In this document: positions 53,726 through 62,506 of the stretch, piece by piece
How the letters are laid out: every line of letters begins with the position of its first letter
Position numbering within the stretch: position 1 is the first letter of the stretch
Assembly (NCBI GenBank): GCA_026392415.1
Contig: JAPLCC010000015.1
Location: 1-64,000, forward strand
DNA length: 64,000 nt
Origin: Propionibacteriales bacterium
GTDB taxonomy: Bacteria; Actinomycetota; Actinomycetes; Propionibacteriales; Nocardioidaceae
Reading direction: 5' to 3'
Program-made: the position numbers and the translations under genes
Notes under the pieces: generated by a model
Seen by the model: the letters and a program-made list of their open reading frames with translations, nothing else
Told to the model about the DNA's origin: nothing
Database searches by the model: none

Positions 53726-55156
53726 TCAGGAAGCCAGGCGGGCCGCGACCTCGGCCGCCACCGCACGAGCCAGGGTCTCCGGAGTGTCGTCGTCCCGCTC
53801 GGGAATGACCGCGTGCACATCGCCTGCGGCGAGCAGGTCGAGGGCGCCGACCTTCTGCTGCGACGCCATCTCGGCGGCATGGCTGGTGTCGCCGTGCACG
53901 ATCACGCTCGCGCCCTCGGGCGGCAGCGGAGAGAGCCAACCGCGCTCGGTGGCCAGCACGGTGCGGGCCGGCAGGAGGGCGAGCGCGCCACCGCCGCAGC
54001 CCTGACCCAGGATCACCGACACGGTCGGCACGGTCATCGTGACCAGCCGCGCGATGCATCGGGCGATCTCCCCGGCCATCGCACCCTCCTCTGCCTCGGC
54101 CGACAGCTCTGCGCCGGGGGTGTCGATGACCGTGACGAGCGGCAGGCCGAGCTCCTCGGCCAGGTTCATCGCACGCAGCGCCTCACGCAGCGCACCCGGC
54201 CCCATCGCAGCAGCAGCCGACTGGCGCGACCGGTCCTGCCCGACGAGCACGCACGGCTGCCCGTCCAGACGTGTCAACGCGATCAGGACCGAGTCGTCCC
54301 GCTCCCCCTCGTCGGTGCCGCGCAGGCGCAGGGTGCCCGCGGCGCCGTACCTGAGCAGGTCGCGGACCCCGACCCGACCCTCGGCCCGGGTCGCCTCGAC
54401 GTCTTCCCAGACCGGGTGGTCCGCGGTGGTGCCGGAAGCGATCGGCGGACGCCGCTCGAGCCCCGCGGCCGTCGCCGGATCCACCAGCACCCCGAGCGCG
54501 TGATCGACGAGCGCCGGCAGGTCCTCGGCGAGGACGACCGCGTCGATGATCCCCTTCGCGGCGAGATTCTCGGCGACCTGGACGCCTTCGGGGAACGGCT
54601 CGCCATTGAGCGCTTCGTAGACCTTCGGGCCCAGGAAACCCACCAGCGCGCCGGGTTCGGCGACCGTGACGTGGCCGAGCGACCCCCACGAGGCGTAGAC
54701 CCCGCCGGTCGTGGGGTGCCGCAGGTGCACGAGGTACGGCAAGCCCGCGGCGCGATGCTCCATCAGTGCACGGGAGATCTCGACCATCTGGACGAACGCG
54801 CGGGTGCCCTCCTGCATGCGGGTGCCGCCGGACGCCGTACTGGCGACGACAGGGAGGCCTTCGGCCGTTGCGCGGCGTACGGCGGCGGCGATCCGGCCGG
54901 CGGCCGCAATCCCGATCGAGCCGGCCAGGAAGCCGAACTCGTTGACCACGAAGGCGACCGGGCGACCACGGACGTCACCGCGTCCGGTCAGCACGGACTC
55001 GTCGGTGCCGGCCTTCTCGGCGGCGGCCCGCAAGGCGGCCCGATAGCTCTCGCTGTGCGCGGAGACGTCGACGGGCGAGTCCCACGACTCGTAGGTCCCC
55101 TCGTCGAGCACCAGGTCGATCAGTTCACGTGCAGTCCACCGGCGACTCGTCCCCAT
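53726..55156 (-). CDS. accD3: Acetyl/propionyl-CoA carboxylase carboxyltransferase, fused beta-alpha (AccD3-like)
   Basis: 476 residues. The beta-type half has TASGGTRMQEGTRAF near residue 105; the alpha-type half has IDTPGAELSAEAEEGAM near 345 and ILGQGCGGGALAL near 390. Lacks the N-terminal zinc finger of AccD. Carboxylates an acyl-CoA together with a biotin carboxylase that is not in this window. Matches mycobacterial AccD3 in length and order. Confidence 0.9.
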   Translation of the reverse strand: MGTSRRWTARELIDLVLDEGTYESWDSPVDVSAHSESYRAALRAAAEKAGTDESVLTGRGDVRGRPVAFVVNEFGFLAGSIGIAAAGRIAAAVRRATAEGLPVVASTASGGTRMQEGTRAFVQMVEISRALMEHRAAGLPYLVHLRHPTTGGVYASWGSLGHVTVAEPGALVGFLGPKVYEALNGEPFPEGVQVAENLAAKGIIDAVVLAEDLPALVDHALGVLVDPATAAGLERRPPIASGTTADHPVWEDVEATRAEGRVGVRDLLRYGAAGTLRLRGTDEGERDDSVLIALTRLDGQPCVLVGQDRSRQSAAAAMGPGALREALRAMNLAEELGLPLVTVIDTPGAELSAEAEEGAMAGEIARCIARLVTMTVPTVSVILGQGCGGGALALLPARTVLATERGWLSPLPPEGASVIVHGDTSHAAEMASQQKVGALDLLAAGDVHAVIPERDDDTPETLARAVAAEVAARLAS

Positions 55157-55202
55157 GCGGCCGAACTCTAAGGGAAATGGACACCGGCCCTAGTCTTGCG
55201 CC

Positions 55203-56156
55203 GTGAGCGACTCGATCGTGGTGATCACCAACGCCGACGCCGGTACGGCGGACGACGAGGCGCTGGAGACCGCGCTCGGGGTGCTCCGAGGCAACGCGAC
55301 CGTCGAGGTGCACGCCACCGCATCGCCGGAGGACCTCGACGCGGTGCTGGACGAACTCGGCGATCTGGGCGACCGACGGGTCGTCGTCGTCGGCGGCGAC
55401 GGCAGCATCCACGCCGTGGTGGCCGCCCTGCACCGACGCGGGGAACTGGCCGGCCGGACGCTGGGACTGATCCCGCTCGGCACCGGCAACGACTTCGCCC
55501 GCACCCTCGGGCTCCCCCTCGACCCAGCGGAGGCCGCCACCGTGATCGCCACCGGCGACGTGCGGACGGTCGACCTGCTCGTCGACGACCTCGAGGCCGT
55601 GACCGTCAACGCCGTGCACCTCGGCGCGGGCGCGGAAGCCGGCGAGAAGGGGGCGCGCTGGAAGAGCCGGCTCGGCTCGGTCGGCATCGGCAAGGTCAAC
55701 CTCGGCAAGATCGGCTACCCGATCGGCGCGCTGCAGACGGCCCTGAACCCGCCCACGCTCCGGGTCTGCGTGGAGGTCGACGGCGACGTCGTCGTCGACG
55801 TCGACCACCAGGTGCTGATGGTGGCGCTCGGCAACGGCGCCTCGGTCGGCGGCGGCACCGAGCTGACGCCCGACGCCCACCCCTTCGACGGCCTCGTCGA
55901 CGTGCTCGTCGCCACCCCGGTCGGCACCCTGTCGCGCCTCGGCTACGCCCTGCGACTGCCCTTCGGACGCCACGAGGAGCACGCCGACGTGCAGATCGTC
56001 CGTGGCCGCTCGGTCCGGGTGTCTGGATGCGAGTTCACCTGCAACAGCGACGGCGAGATCGACGGTCCGGTCCGCAGCCGGTCGTGGCGGGTGCTGCCGT
56101 CGGCGTACTCGATGGTGGTGCCGGTCGAATCGGAGCCGAAGGCCTCCGGCAACTAG
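55203..56156 (+). CDS. Diacylglycerol-kinase-family lipid kinase
   Basis: 317 residues. Nucleotide-binding GGDGSIHAVVAAL near residue 65 and PLGTGNDFARTLG near 93 mark the DAGK catalytic domain; the C-terminal domain is beta-rich. Phosphorylates a lipid or polyprenol; substrate unknown. GTG start six bases after TAGTCT with no Shine-Dalgarno. lysS follows in 10 bp. Confidence 0.9.
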   Translation: MSDSIVVITNADAGTADDEALETALGVLRGNATVEVHATASPEDLDAVLDELGDLGDRRVVVVGGDGSIHAVVAALHRRGELAGRTLGLIPLGTGNDFARTLGLPLDPAEAATVIATGDVRTVDLLVDDLEAVTVNAVHLGAGAEAGEKGARWKSRLGSVGIGKVNLGKIGYPIGALQTALNPPTLRVCVEVDGDVVVDVDHQVLMVALGNGASVGGGTELTPDAHPFDGLVDVLVATPVGTLSRLGYALRLPFGRHEEHADVQIVRGRSVRVSGCEFTCNSDGEIDGPVRSRSWRVLPSAYSMVVPVESEPKASGN

Positions 56157-56166
56157 GCTTCGCGCC

Positions 56167-57864
56167 GTGGCACGAGGACAGCGAGACCAGCAGCAGGACC
56201 CCAGCGACTGGGTGACCCGGACCGCCGATCTGGCGCTCCGGCACGCCGAGGCGGTCAACGGCGGCACCCTGCCCGACGTGGTCACCTGCGCCTCCGGCAT
56301 CAGCCCGTCCGGCCCGATCCACCTCGGCAACCTGCGCGAGTTCCTCACCGTCCACTTCGTGGCCGAGGAGATCCGCCGTCGCGGCATCAACGTCCGCCAC
56401 CTGCACAGCTGGGACGACTACGACCGCTTCCGCAAGGTGCCGGCCGGCGTGGACCCCTCGTGGAGCGAGCACATCGGCAAGCCGCTGTCGGCCGTCCCGG
56501 ACCCGACCGGCGAGTTCCCGAACTGGGCCGAGCGCTTCAAGGCGCCGCTGCGTGCGGCCCTCGCCGACCTCGGCTGCGACATGGTCGAGGTCGACCAGAC
56601 CGAGATGTACGCCGCCGGCACCTACCGCGAACAGGTCCTCACCGCGATCGCGAAGCGTGGCGAGATCGAGACCGTGATGGCGCGCTTCCGCACCAAGAAG
56701 GCTGCCGAGCCGGTCGAGGGCGAAGAGGAGTCAACCGCCGAGGAGGAGTCCGGCCACGGCGCCGACGAAGACCTGGCGCGGTTCCCCTACAAGCCCTACT
56801 GCCGCGGTTGCGGGCGCGACACGGTCACCCTGACGTCGTACGACGACGCCACGACCGACCTGGCCTACACCTGCGACGTCTGCGGCGACTCCTACGTCAC
56901 CAACGTCGCGACGCAGAACGAGGGCAAGCTGGTCTGGAAGGTCGACTGGCCGATGCGCTGGACCTTCGAGGGCGTCCACTTCGAGCCCGGTGGGGTCGAC
57001 CACGCGACCCCCGGGTCGTCGTACACGGTGGGCAAGGAGATCGTCGGCCCGATCTTCGGTGGCACCGCGCCGTCGTTCGTCGGCTACTCGTTCGTCGGCG
57101 TGGCCGGCATGCCGAAGATGTCGTCGTCCAAGGGCGGCGTGCCGACCGCGGCCGAGGCGCTGCGGATCCTCGAGGCCCCGATCCTGCGATGGCTCTACGT
57201 CCGCCGCCAGCCGAAGCAGGCGTTCAACGTCGACTTCGGCCAGGAGGTCCTTCGCCTGTACGACGAGTGGGACGCCCTCACGAAGAAGGCTGCGATCCCG
57301 GAGAAGCGCGACGCCGCCGTTCTCGCGTGGGAGCGCGCGTCGTCGACATCGACCGCCGGCGCACTGCCGACACCTGCGGTCGTCGTACCGTTCCGGATGC
57401 TGTCGTCGGTCGCCGACGTGACCGCGGGGTCCCGCGAGATCACCGCGCGCACCGTCGGCGCGAGCGAGTCGGACCTCGAGCCGCGGCTCACGAAGGCCGC
57501 CACCTGGATCACCGCCTACGTCGACCCGGAGGACCGCACGGTCGTCCGCGAGTCGGCCGCTGCAGACCGCTTGGCCGCCCTGTCCGAGGACGAGGCGCTC
57601 TGGCTGCGCCAACTGCTCGACCGGCTGCCGCACTCGTTCGACGACAACGAGGCGCTCACCACCTTGATCTACGGCGTCCCGAAGCTGGCCCGTGGCCTGG
57701 CCCTCGAGGACCCGCCCACCGACGAGGTGAAGGCGGACCAGAAGGCGTTCTTCAAGTTGCTCTACGAGCTGCTCGTCGCCGCCGAGCGCGGACCGCGCCT
57801 GCCCACCCTCTTCGTGGCCCTGGGCCCGGAGAAGGTGCGGGCCCTGCTCACGCCCGCTGGCTGA
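56167..57864 (+). CDS. lysS: Lysyl-tRNA synthetase, class I
   Basis: 565 residues. Class I signature GPIHLGNLRE (HLGN) near residue 45 and KMSSSKGG near 320, with a C-x2-C pair (CRGCG, CDVCG) in the insert. Charges tRNA-Lys, using the rarer class I enzyme rather than class II LysRS. GTG at 56167, seven bases after TAGGCT, no Shine-Dalgarno. Confidence 0.96.
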   Translation: MARGQRDQQQDPSDWVTRTADLALRHAEAVNGGTLPDVVTCASGISPSGPIHLGNLREFLTVHFVAEEIRRRGINVRHLHSWDDYDRFRKVPAGVDPSWSEHIGKPLSAVPDPTGEFPNWAERFKAPLRAALADLGCDMVEVDQTEMYAAGTYREQVLTAIAKRGEIETVMARFRTKKAAEPVEGEEESTAEEESGHGADEDLARFPYKPYCRGCGRDTVTLTSYDDATTDLAYTCDVCGDSYVTNVATQNEGKLVWKVDWPMRWTFEGVHFEPGGVDHATPGSSYTVGKEIVGPIFGGTAPSFVGYSFVGVAGMPKMSSSKGGVPTAAEALRILEAPILRWLYVRRQPKQAFNVDFGQEVLRLYDEWDALTKKAAIPEKRDAAVLAWERASSTSTAGALPTPAVVVPFRMLSSVADVTAGSREITARTVGASESDLEPRLTKAATWITAYVDPEDRTVVRESAAADRLAALSEDEALWLRQLLDRLPHSFDDNEALTTLIYGVPKLARGLALEDPPTDEVKADQKAFFKLLYELLVAAERGPRLPTLFVALGPEKVRALLTPAG

Positions 57865-57880
57865 GGTTCAGCTGCGGCCA

Positions 57881-57964
57881 CCGCTTGTAACTCGGTGTTC
57901 GTGCATCCACCACGGGGTTGTGACCTGTCACGACACCGTGGTGGATGCCGTTTCACCGTGGTAG
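57881..57964 (+). repeat. Left 84-nt structured inverted repeat flanking AbiEi-like gene
   Basis: Starts CCGCTTGTAACTCGGTGTTC and ends with TTTCACCGTGGTAG. It holds a 46-nt hairpin (57903-57948) with a 13-bp perfect outer stem and a further inner stem around GTGAC-CT-GTCAC. The right copy (59111-59194) is its inverted partner with a different but still paired stem. It starts 17 bp after lysS and ends 4 bp before the stop codon of the enclosed gene. Confidence 0.9.
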
Positions 57965-57967
57965 TTG

Positions 57968-59017
57968 TCAGGCGATGCCGCCAGGGCGGGGGCGGCGCAG
58001 GTCGCCGTACTCGCGCCGGATCGCTGCTGCCTCACGCGCGAGCCGCTCGGGCAGCGCGCGGCCGTGCAGCGCAGCCGTTTCCGCTGCTTCGCGCCGCAAG
58101 CGACTGATCGCCGCCGCGCGGCGCTCGCCCCAGTGGTCCTCCCAGTACACGCGACTGACGCCCAACCCCTCGTCCTTGAGCAACCGCTCGCGCTTTCGTT
58201 CCTCCCGCGCGACCTCAGCCGCCGACCGCGTCGCCACGCCGCCGTCGGCCACTCCGACCAGCTTCACCAGCCCGTCGGCCTCGACGAGGTGGTTGCCGAT
58301 CCGCAGATCGGCCCACCGGACGCCGACGGAGGTTCTCACCGGAAACTGGGTCTCCGGTTCCCCGATGCCTGCCTCGAGCACCAACATCCGCGTCAGCGAT
58401 TCGTGCACGCTCTCGGCTCCGGCATCGGCGAGTTGCACCGCCCGGCGAGCAGCCCGCACGCCCGGCCAGCTCTGCATGATCGCGTACGCCGCCTCGAGCT
58501 CGACGCGGGTGACGCCCCGTTGCAACGCGGCGTCGCACGCGACAACCCCGTGAACGACTCCCCGTTCGCGCCCGATGTCGACCGCTGTCCGGGCCAGGTC
58601 GAGCGCGGGAAGCCCCGAGGCTTCGGCGACCTGGCGAGGCGCGAAGCGCGCGAGGTGGTGGCGGACGCCGTACTCGGTCCACGCATTGGTGAAACCCGGA
58701 CGGGTGACGTGGACCAGCGGCGCTGCCGGTCGGAGGATCGGCAGCGCCCAGGCGTGGGCGGACGAGTCGTGGCTGAGCACCCAGCCGCGGCGCATCGTGG
58801 AGATCGCGGCACGCGCCAGCAGGAGCGGCCGACCGACGTACTCGTCAAGGGACGCCCAGACCTCGCCCGTGGTGAAGACACCCCGGCGCAACCGGATCAG
58901 GTCGCCGGTGCGGACCAGATGGCGGATCTGTGCAGGCGACGAGCCGAGATCGAGCAACTGCTCACGACGTACGACGCCGCTGTTGGCGGCAATGGCTGCA
59001 AGGACACCCGGAGTCAC
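57968..59017 (-). CDS. AbiEi-like protein with endonuclease-like C-terminal domain
   Basis: 349 residues. The N-terminal part (SGVVRREQLLDLGSSPAQIRHLVRTGDLIRLRRGVF) is the winged-helix domain of AbiEi-type antitoxin/regulator proteins. The C-terminal ~130 residues (VRWADLRIGNHLVEADG, YWEDHWGER) resemble DUF559/Vsr-like nuclease folds with Asp and Glu in the right order. No partner toxin gene lies next to it. Bounded on both sides by inverted structured repeats, so it may be mobile. Function here is unproven. Confidence 0.72.
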   Translation of the reverse strand: MTPGVLAAIAANSGVVRREQLLDLGSSPAQIRHLVRTGDLIRLRRGVFTTGEVWASLDEYVGRPLLLARAAISTMRRGWVLSHDSSAHAWALPILRPAAPLVHVTRPGFTNAWTEYGVRHHLARFAPRQVAEASGLPALDLARTAVDIGRERGVVHGVVACDAALQRGVTRVELEAAYAIMQSWPGVRAARRAVQLADAGAESVHESLTRMLVLEAGIGEPETQFPVRTSVGVRWADLRIGNHLVEADGLVKLVGVADGGVATRSAAEVAREERKRERLLKDEGLGVSRVYWEDHWGERRAAAISRLRREAAETAALHGRALPERLAREAAAIRREYGDLRRPRPGGIA

Positions 59018-59110
59018 GGGGTCGGAGCCTGCACCGTCCGCCGCCCGAGGGGAAGGGCCGTGCTCCGGGGCTGTGGACAGCCGCCTGGGCCACGTGGTGC
59101 GTCACGCGAT

Positions 59111-59194
59111 CTACCACGGCGAAGCGGCATCTGGCAGGGGGTTGTGACTGGTCAGGACCCCCTGCCAGATGACCGAACACCGAGTTACAAGCGG
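59111..59194 (-). repeat. Right 84-nt structured inverted repeat flanking AbiEi-like gene
   Basis: On the minus strand it starts CCGCTTGTAACTCGGTGTTC, identical to the left copy for 21 bases, and ends CCGCTTCGCCGTGGTAG. It holds a 44-nt hairpin (59128-59171) with a 15-bp perfect stem whose bases differ from the left copy. The loop core TGACCAGTCAC matches TGACCTGTCAC of the left copy. Confidence 0.9.
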
Positions 59195-59208
59195 GCTCGG
59201 CAGAGCGG

Positions 59209-59631
59209 TCAGCCGAGCAGCTCGTCGGCGGCAGTCGGGCTGGAGTCACGCAGGAAGGACGAGCAGCGGTCCCACTCGTCGGTCTCGCCGATCGCGCGGG
59301 CAGCGAGGGCCAGAAGTGCCAGGGACCGGAGGAAGCCGCGGTTGGGCTCGTGCTCCCACGGCACCGGGCCGTTGCCCTTCCAGCCGTTGCGGCGGAGCAG
59401 GTCGAGCGAGCGGTGGTAGCCGACACGGGAGTAGGCGTAGACGGTGACGTCATCAGCCCCCGCGTCGCGGGCCTCCTGGGCGAACGTCGCCCAGGCGAGG
59501 GGTGAGGCCGGGAGGCGTCGTACGACGTCCGCGGCCGACTCGCCCGAAGCGATCAGGTCGGCGGCCGGGTCGACGGGCAGGTGCGTGGGCGGGGGGCCGG
59601 CCATCAGGTCGGATCCGGGAGTGAGGCTCAT
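59209..59631 (-). CDS. DUF3151 protein
   Basis: 140 residues, the conserved actinobacterial DUF3151 family (AYSRVGYHRSLDLLRRNGWKG near residue 75, VPWEHEPNRGFLRSL near 97). Unknown role. Position between purA and fba matches mycobacterial order. ATG 59631 (MSLTPGSDLM) is preferred over a longer start. Confidence 0.92.
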   Translation of the reverse strand: MSLTPGSDLMAGPPPTHLPVDPAADLIASGESAADVVRRLPASPLAWATFAQEARDAGADDVTVYAYSRVGYHRSLDLLRRNGWKGNGPVPWEHEPNRGFLRSLALLALAARAIGETDEWDRCSSFLRDSSPTAADELLG

Positions 59632-59688
59632 GGAGCCATTGTGGTCACACACGCGACGACTGTCGGCGCGCGGGTGTTGACTCTTCCC

Positions 59689-61178
59689 GTGACCCAGAGC
59701 GCGCCGCCGACCCCCGCCACCTCCACCGAGGACATCAATCCGTGGCCGGCCCTGTGGGCCCTGGTCCTCGGGTTCTTCATGATCATGGTCGACACGACCA
59801 TCGTCACCGTGGCGACGCCGGCGATCATCGAGGACCTCGACGCCGAGGTCAACAGTGTGGTCTGGGTGACCAGCGCCTACCTGCTGGCCTACGCCGTCCC
59901 GGTGATGATCACCGGGCGGCTCGGTGACCGCTTCGGCCCGAAGAACCTCTATCTCATCGGCATGGTCGTGTTCACACTCGCCAGCCTGTGGTGCGGGCTG
60001 ACGTCGTCTGTCGAGGGTCTGATCATCGCCCGGGTCGTGCAGGGTTTCGGCGCCAGCATGATCACGCCGCAGACGATGGCGATCATCACCCGGATCTTCC
60101 CGGCGGACCGCCGCGGCCAGGCCATGTCGCTGTGGGGAGCCACCGCCGGCGTCGCCCTGCTCGTCGGACCGCTGCTGGGCGGTATCCTGGTCGATGCGTT
60201 CTCATGGGAGTGGATCTTCTTCATCAACATCCCTGTCGGGATCATCGGCATCGCGCTCGCCCTGCGCAACGTGCCCTCCCTGCCGACCCACCAGCACAAG
60301 TTCGACTGGCTGGGCGTCGTGCTGAGCGGAGTCGGCATGTTCTTGCTGGTGTTCGGCATCCAGGAGGGCCACCAGTACGACTGGGGCAAGGTCACCGGTT
60401 TCGTCACCGTGCCGATGCTGATCGTCGGCGGCATCGTCGTGCTCGTGCTGTTCGTCCTGTGGCAGCACTACAACAGGCAGGAGCCCCTCGTCCCGCTCAG
60501 CCTGTTCCGCGACCGCAACTACTCGCTGGCCAACCTCGCGATCAGCTCGATCAGCTTCACCTTCACGGCTCTCGGGTTCCCGCTGATGCTCTACGCCCAG
60601 CTGGTCCGGGGCTACTCCCCCACCGAGTCGGCCCTGTTGATGGTTCCGATGGCGTTGTTGTCGATCGCGCTGGCTGCGCCGGTCGGCAAGCTGACCGACC
60701 GCGTGCACCCTCGCTACCTCTGCAGCGTCGGGTTCGCCACCGTCGGCATCAGCCTGGTCTGGCTCTCAGCCGTCACGACGCCCGATTCGGCCGTGTGGGA
60801 GCTCGCGCTCCCGATGGGCCTGATGGGCGCCGGCAGCGCCGCCATCTGGGCTCCCCTCGCGCCACCGCGACCCGCAACCTCCCGATGGAGATGGCGGGCG
60901 CCGGTTCCGGGGTCTACAACGCGACCCGTCAGGTCGGCGCCGTGCTCGGCGCGGCCGCGATCGCGCTGTTCATGGACGCCCGGTTGTCGGCCAACGGACT
61001 CGACGCATTCGACCCGTCGAAGGCCCCCGAGGGCGCGACCGGCGGCGCACTGCCCCCGCAGGCGCTCGACCCGTTCGCGACCGCGATGGGGCAGTCGATG
61101 CTGATCGCGCCGGCAGTGATCCTGATCGGGCTGGCTGCGGTGCTGTGCTTCGCACGCCCGAAGGCAGCGGTTCGGTAG
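59689..61178 (+). pseudogene. DHA2/EmrB-type MFS transporter with frameshift
   Basis: Fourteen-helix-type drug:proton antiporter. DTTIVTVATPAIIEDL near residue 35, RLGDRFGPKNLYLIG, and GFGASMITPQTMA are intact. At about 60859, after WAPL, one base is missing: the next frame continues with ATRNLPMEMAGAGSGVYNATR and ALFMDARL, the expected C-terminal part, until 61178. In the first frame the protein would end near 61104 with unrelated Arg-rich sequence. Either a true loss of function or a sequence error. Start GTG 59689 is uncertain. Confidence 0.8.
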
Positions 61179-61219
61179 GTCTCGAGACGGTTGCTACGCA
61201 ACCTCCTCGACCACCGGGG
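61179..61219. repeat. REP-like palindrome between convergent genes
   Basis: TCGAG, AC, GGTTGC, loop TAC, GCAACC, TC, CTCGA: an imperfect palindrome in the gap between the MFS and ilvA 3' ends. Same element as the one inside purC at 42217. Confidence 0.85.
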
Positions 61220-61230
61220 GAGCAGTCGGA

Positions 61231-62505
61231 CTAGCTCACGAAACCGAACAACGGGCTGTCCGGCGGCACCTTCTCGACACGCAGCCGCGACTCCTCCATC
61301 CGGGCCAACAGCCCGGTGAGGTCGTCGCTGTGCTGCATCTCGATGCCGACGAGTGCGGGACCGGTCTCCCGGTTGTTGCGCTTGGTGTACTCGAACAACG
61401 TGATGTCGTCGTCGGGCCCGAGCACCTCGTCGAGGAAGCGCCGCAACGCGCCGGGCTCCTGGGGGAACTCGATCAGGAAGTAGTGCTTGAGGCCCTCGTG
61501 GATCAGCGCCCGCTCGACGATGTCGGCATAGCGCGAGACGTCGTTGTTGCCGCCGGAGACGACGACGACGACCTTGCTGCCGGGGGCGAACGACCCGGAC
61601 AGCTCCGGCAACCGCAGGGCGGCCGGCGCCAGCGCCCCAGCAGGCTCGGCGATGATCCCGTCGACCTGGTAGAGGTCGAGCATCTCGACGCAGATCAGGC
61701 CCTCGGGCACCGCGATCGTGGACAGGCTGACCGCCGACCGCGCACCGGCCACCGCGGCGTAGGTGAGGTCCCCGACCCGTCGTACGGATGCACCGTCGAC
61801 GAACGGGTCGACCGCCTCCAGCTCCACCGGGCCACCGGCCTCGAGCGCCGCAGCGAGGGAGGCGGCACCGGACGGTTCGGCCGCCACCACCCGTGCGCCG
61901 GGCAGTCGTTCGGCCAGCACCGTGAGGCAACCCGCGATCAGGCCGGCACCGCCGACGGGCAGCACCAGCGCGTCCGGGGCCCATCCGTGGGCGGACGCCT
62001 GGGCGATGATCTCGGCAGCGACCGTGCCCTGCCCGGCGATGATGCCGGGATGGTCGAAGGCGGGGATGGCGGTCGCACCTGACGCGGCCGCGAAGTCCGC
62101 AGCGGCCACCGCGGCGTCGTCGTAGGCCTCACCGGCGATGACGACCTCGACCTGGTCACCGCCCAGGGCGGCCACCCGGTCGCGCTTCTGGCGCGGGGTG
62201 GTGCGCGGCAAGAAGATCGTCGCGTGCACGCCCGCCCGGGCGCAGGCGAACGCCACGCCCTGGGCGTGGTTGCCGGCGCTCGCGCACGTGACCCCGCGCG
62301 CCCGCTCCTCCTCGGAGAGGCCGGAGAGCACGGTGTAGGCCCCGCGCGCCTTGTAGGAACGCACGGGTGTGAGGTCCTCGCGCTTGAGCCAGACGTCGAG
62401 TCCGGTCAGTGCCGAGAGCCGGTCGGCACGCTGCAGGGGCGTCGTCGCAATGACCGGCGCCAGCAGTTCCGCCGCCCGATCGACGTCGGCCGCAGTGGGG
62501 AGCAT
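61231..62505 (-). CDS. ilvA: Threonine ammonia-lyase with C-terminal ACT-like domain
   Basis: 424 residues. PLP-Lys motif RSYKARGAY near residue 48, GNHAQGVAFA near 75, PLP-phosphate Gly loop PVGGAGLIAG near 180 and VVSGGNND near 305. The C-terminal ~85 residues (HYFLIEFPQEPGALRRFLDEVL) are an ACT-like regulatory domain. Makes 2-oxobutanoate for isoleucine or degrades threonine. ATG lies 1 nt beyond the fba stop, an unusual operon pairing. Confidence 0.94.
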   Translation of the reverse strand: MLPTAADVDRAAELLAPVIATTPLQRADRLSALTGLDVWLKREDLTPVRSYKARGAYTVLSGLSEEERARGVTCASAGNHAQGVAFACARAGVHATIFLPRTTPRQKRDRVAALGGDQVEVVIAGEAYDDAAVAAADFAAASGATAIPAFDHPGIIAGQGTVAAEIIAQASAHGWAPDALVLPVGGAGLIAGCLTVLAERLPGARVVAAEPSGAASLAAALEAGGPVELEAVDPFVDGASVRRVGDLTYAAVAGARSAVSLSTIAVPEGLICVEMLDLYQVDGIIAEPAGALAPAALRLPELSGSFAPGSKVVVVVSGGNNDVSRYADIVERALIHEGLKHYFLIEFPQEPGALRRFLDEVLGPDDDITLFEYTKRNNRETGPALVGIEMQHSDDLTGLLARMEESRLRVEKVPPDSPLFGFVS

Positions 62506-62506
62506 C

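Noticed and set aside
51776..55171. An 1131-codon plus-strand open frame across three minus-strand genes
   Set aside because: It runs through genes with signal peptides or clear family motifs on the other strand and has no domain of its own.
57903..57948. The left hairpin as an ordinary lysS terminator
   Set aside because: No T run follows on the plus strand, and an inverted partner with conserved flanks exists on the far side of the next gene, so a plain terminator does not explain it.
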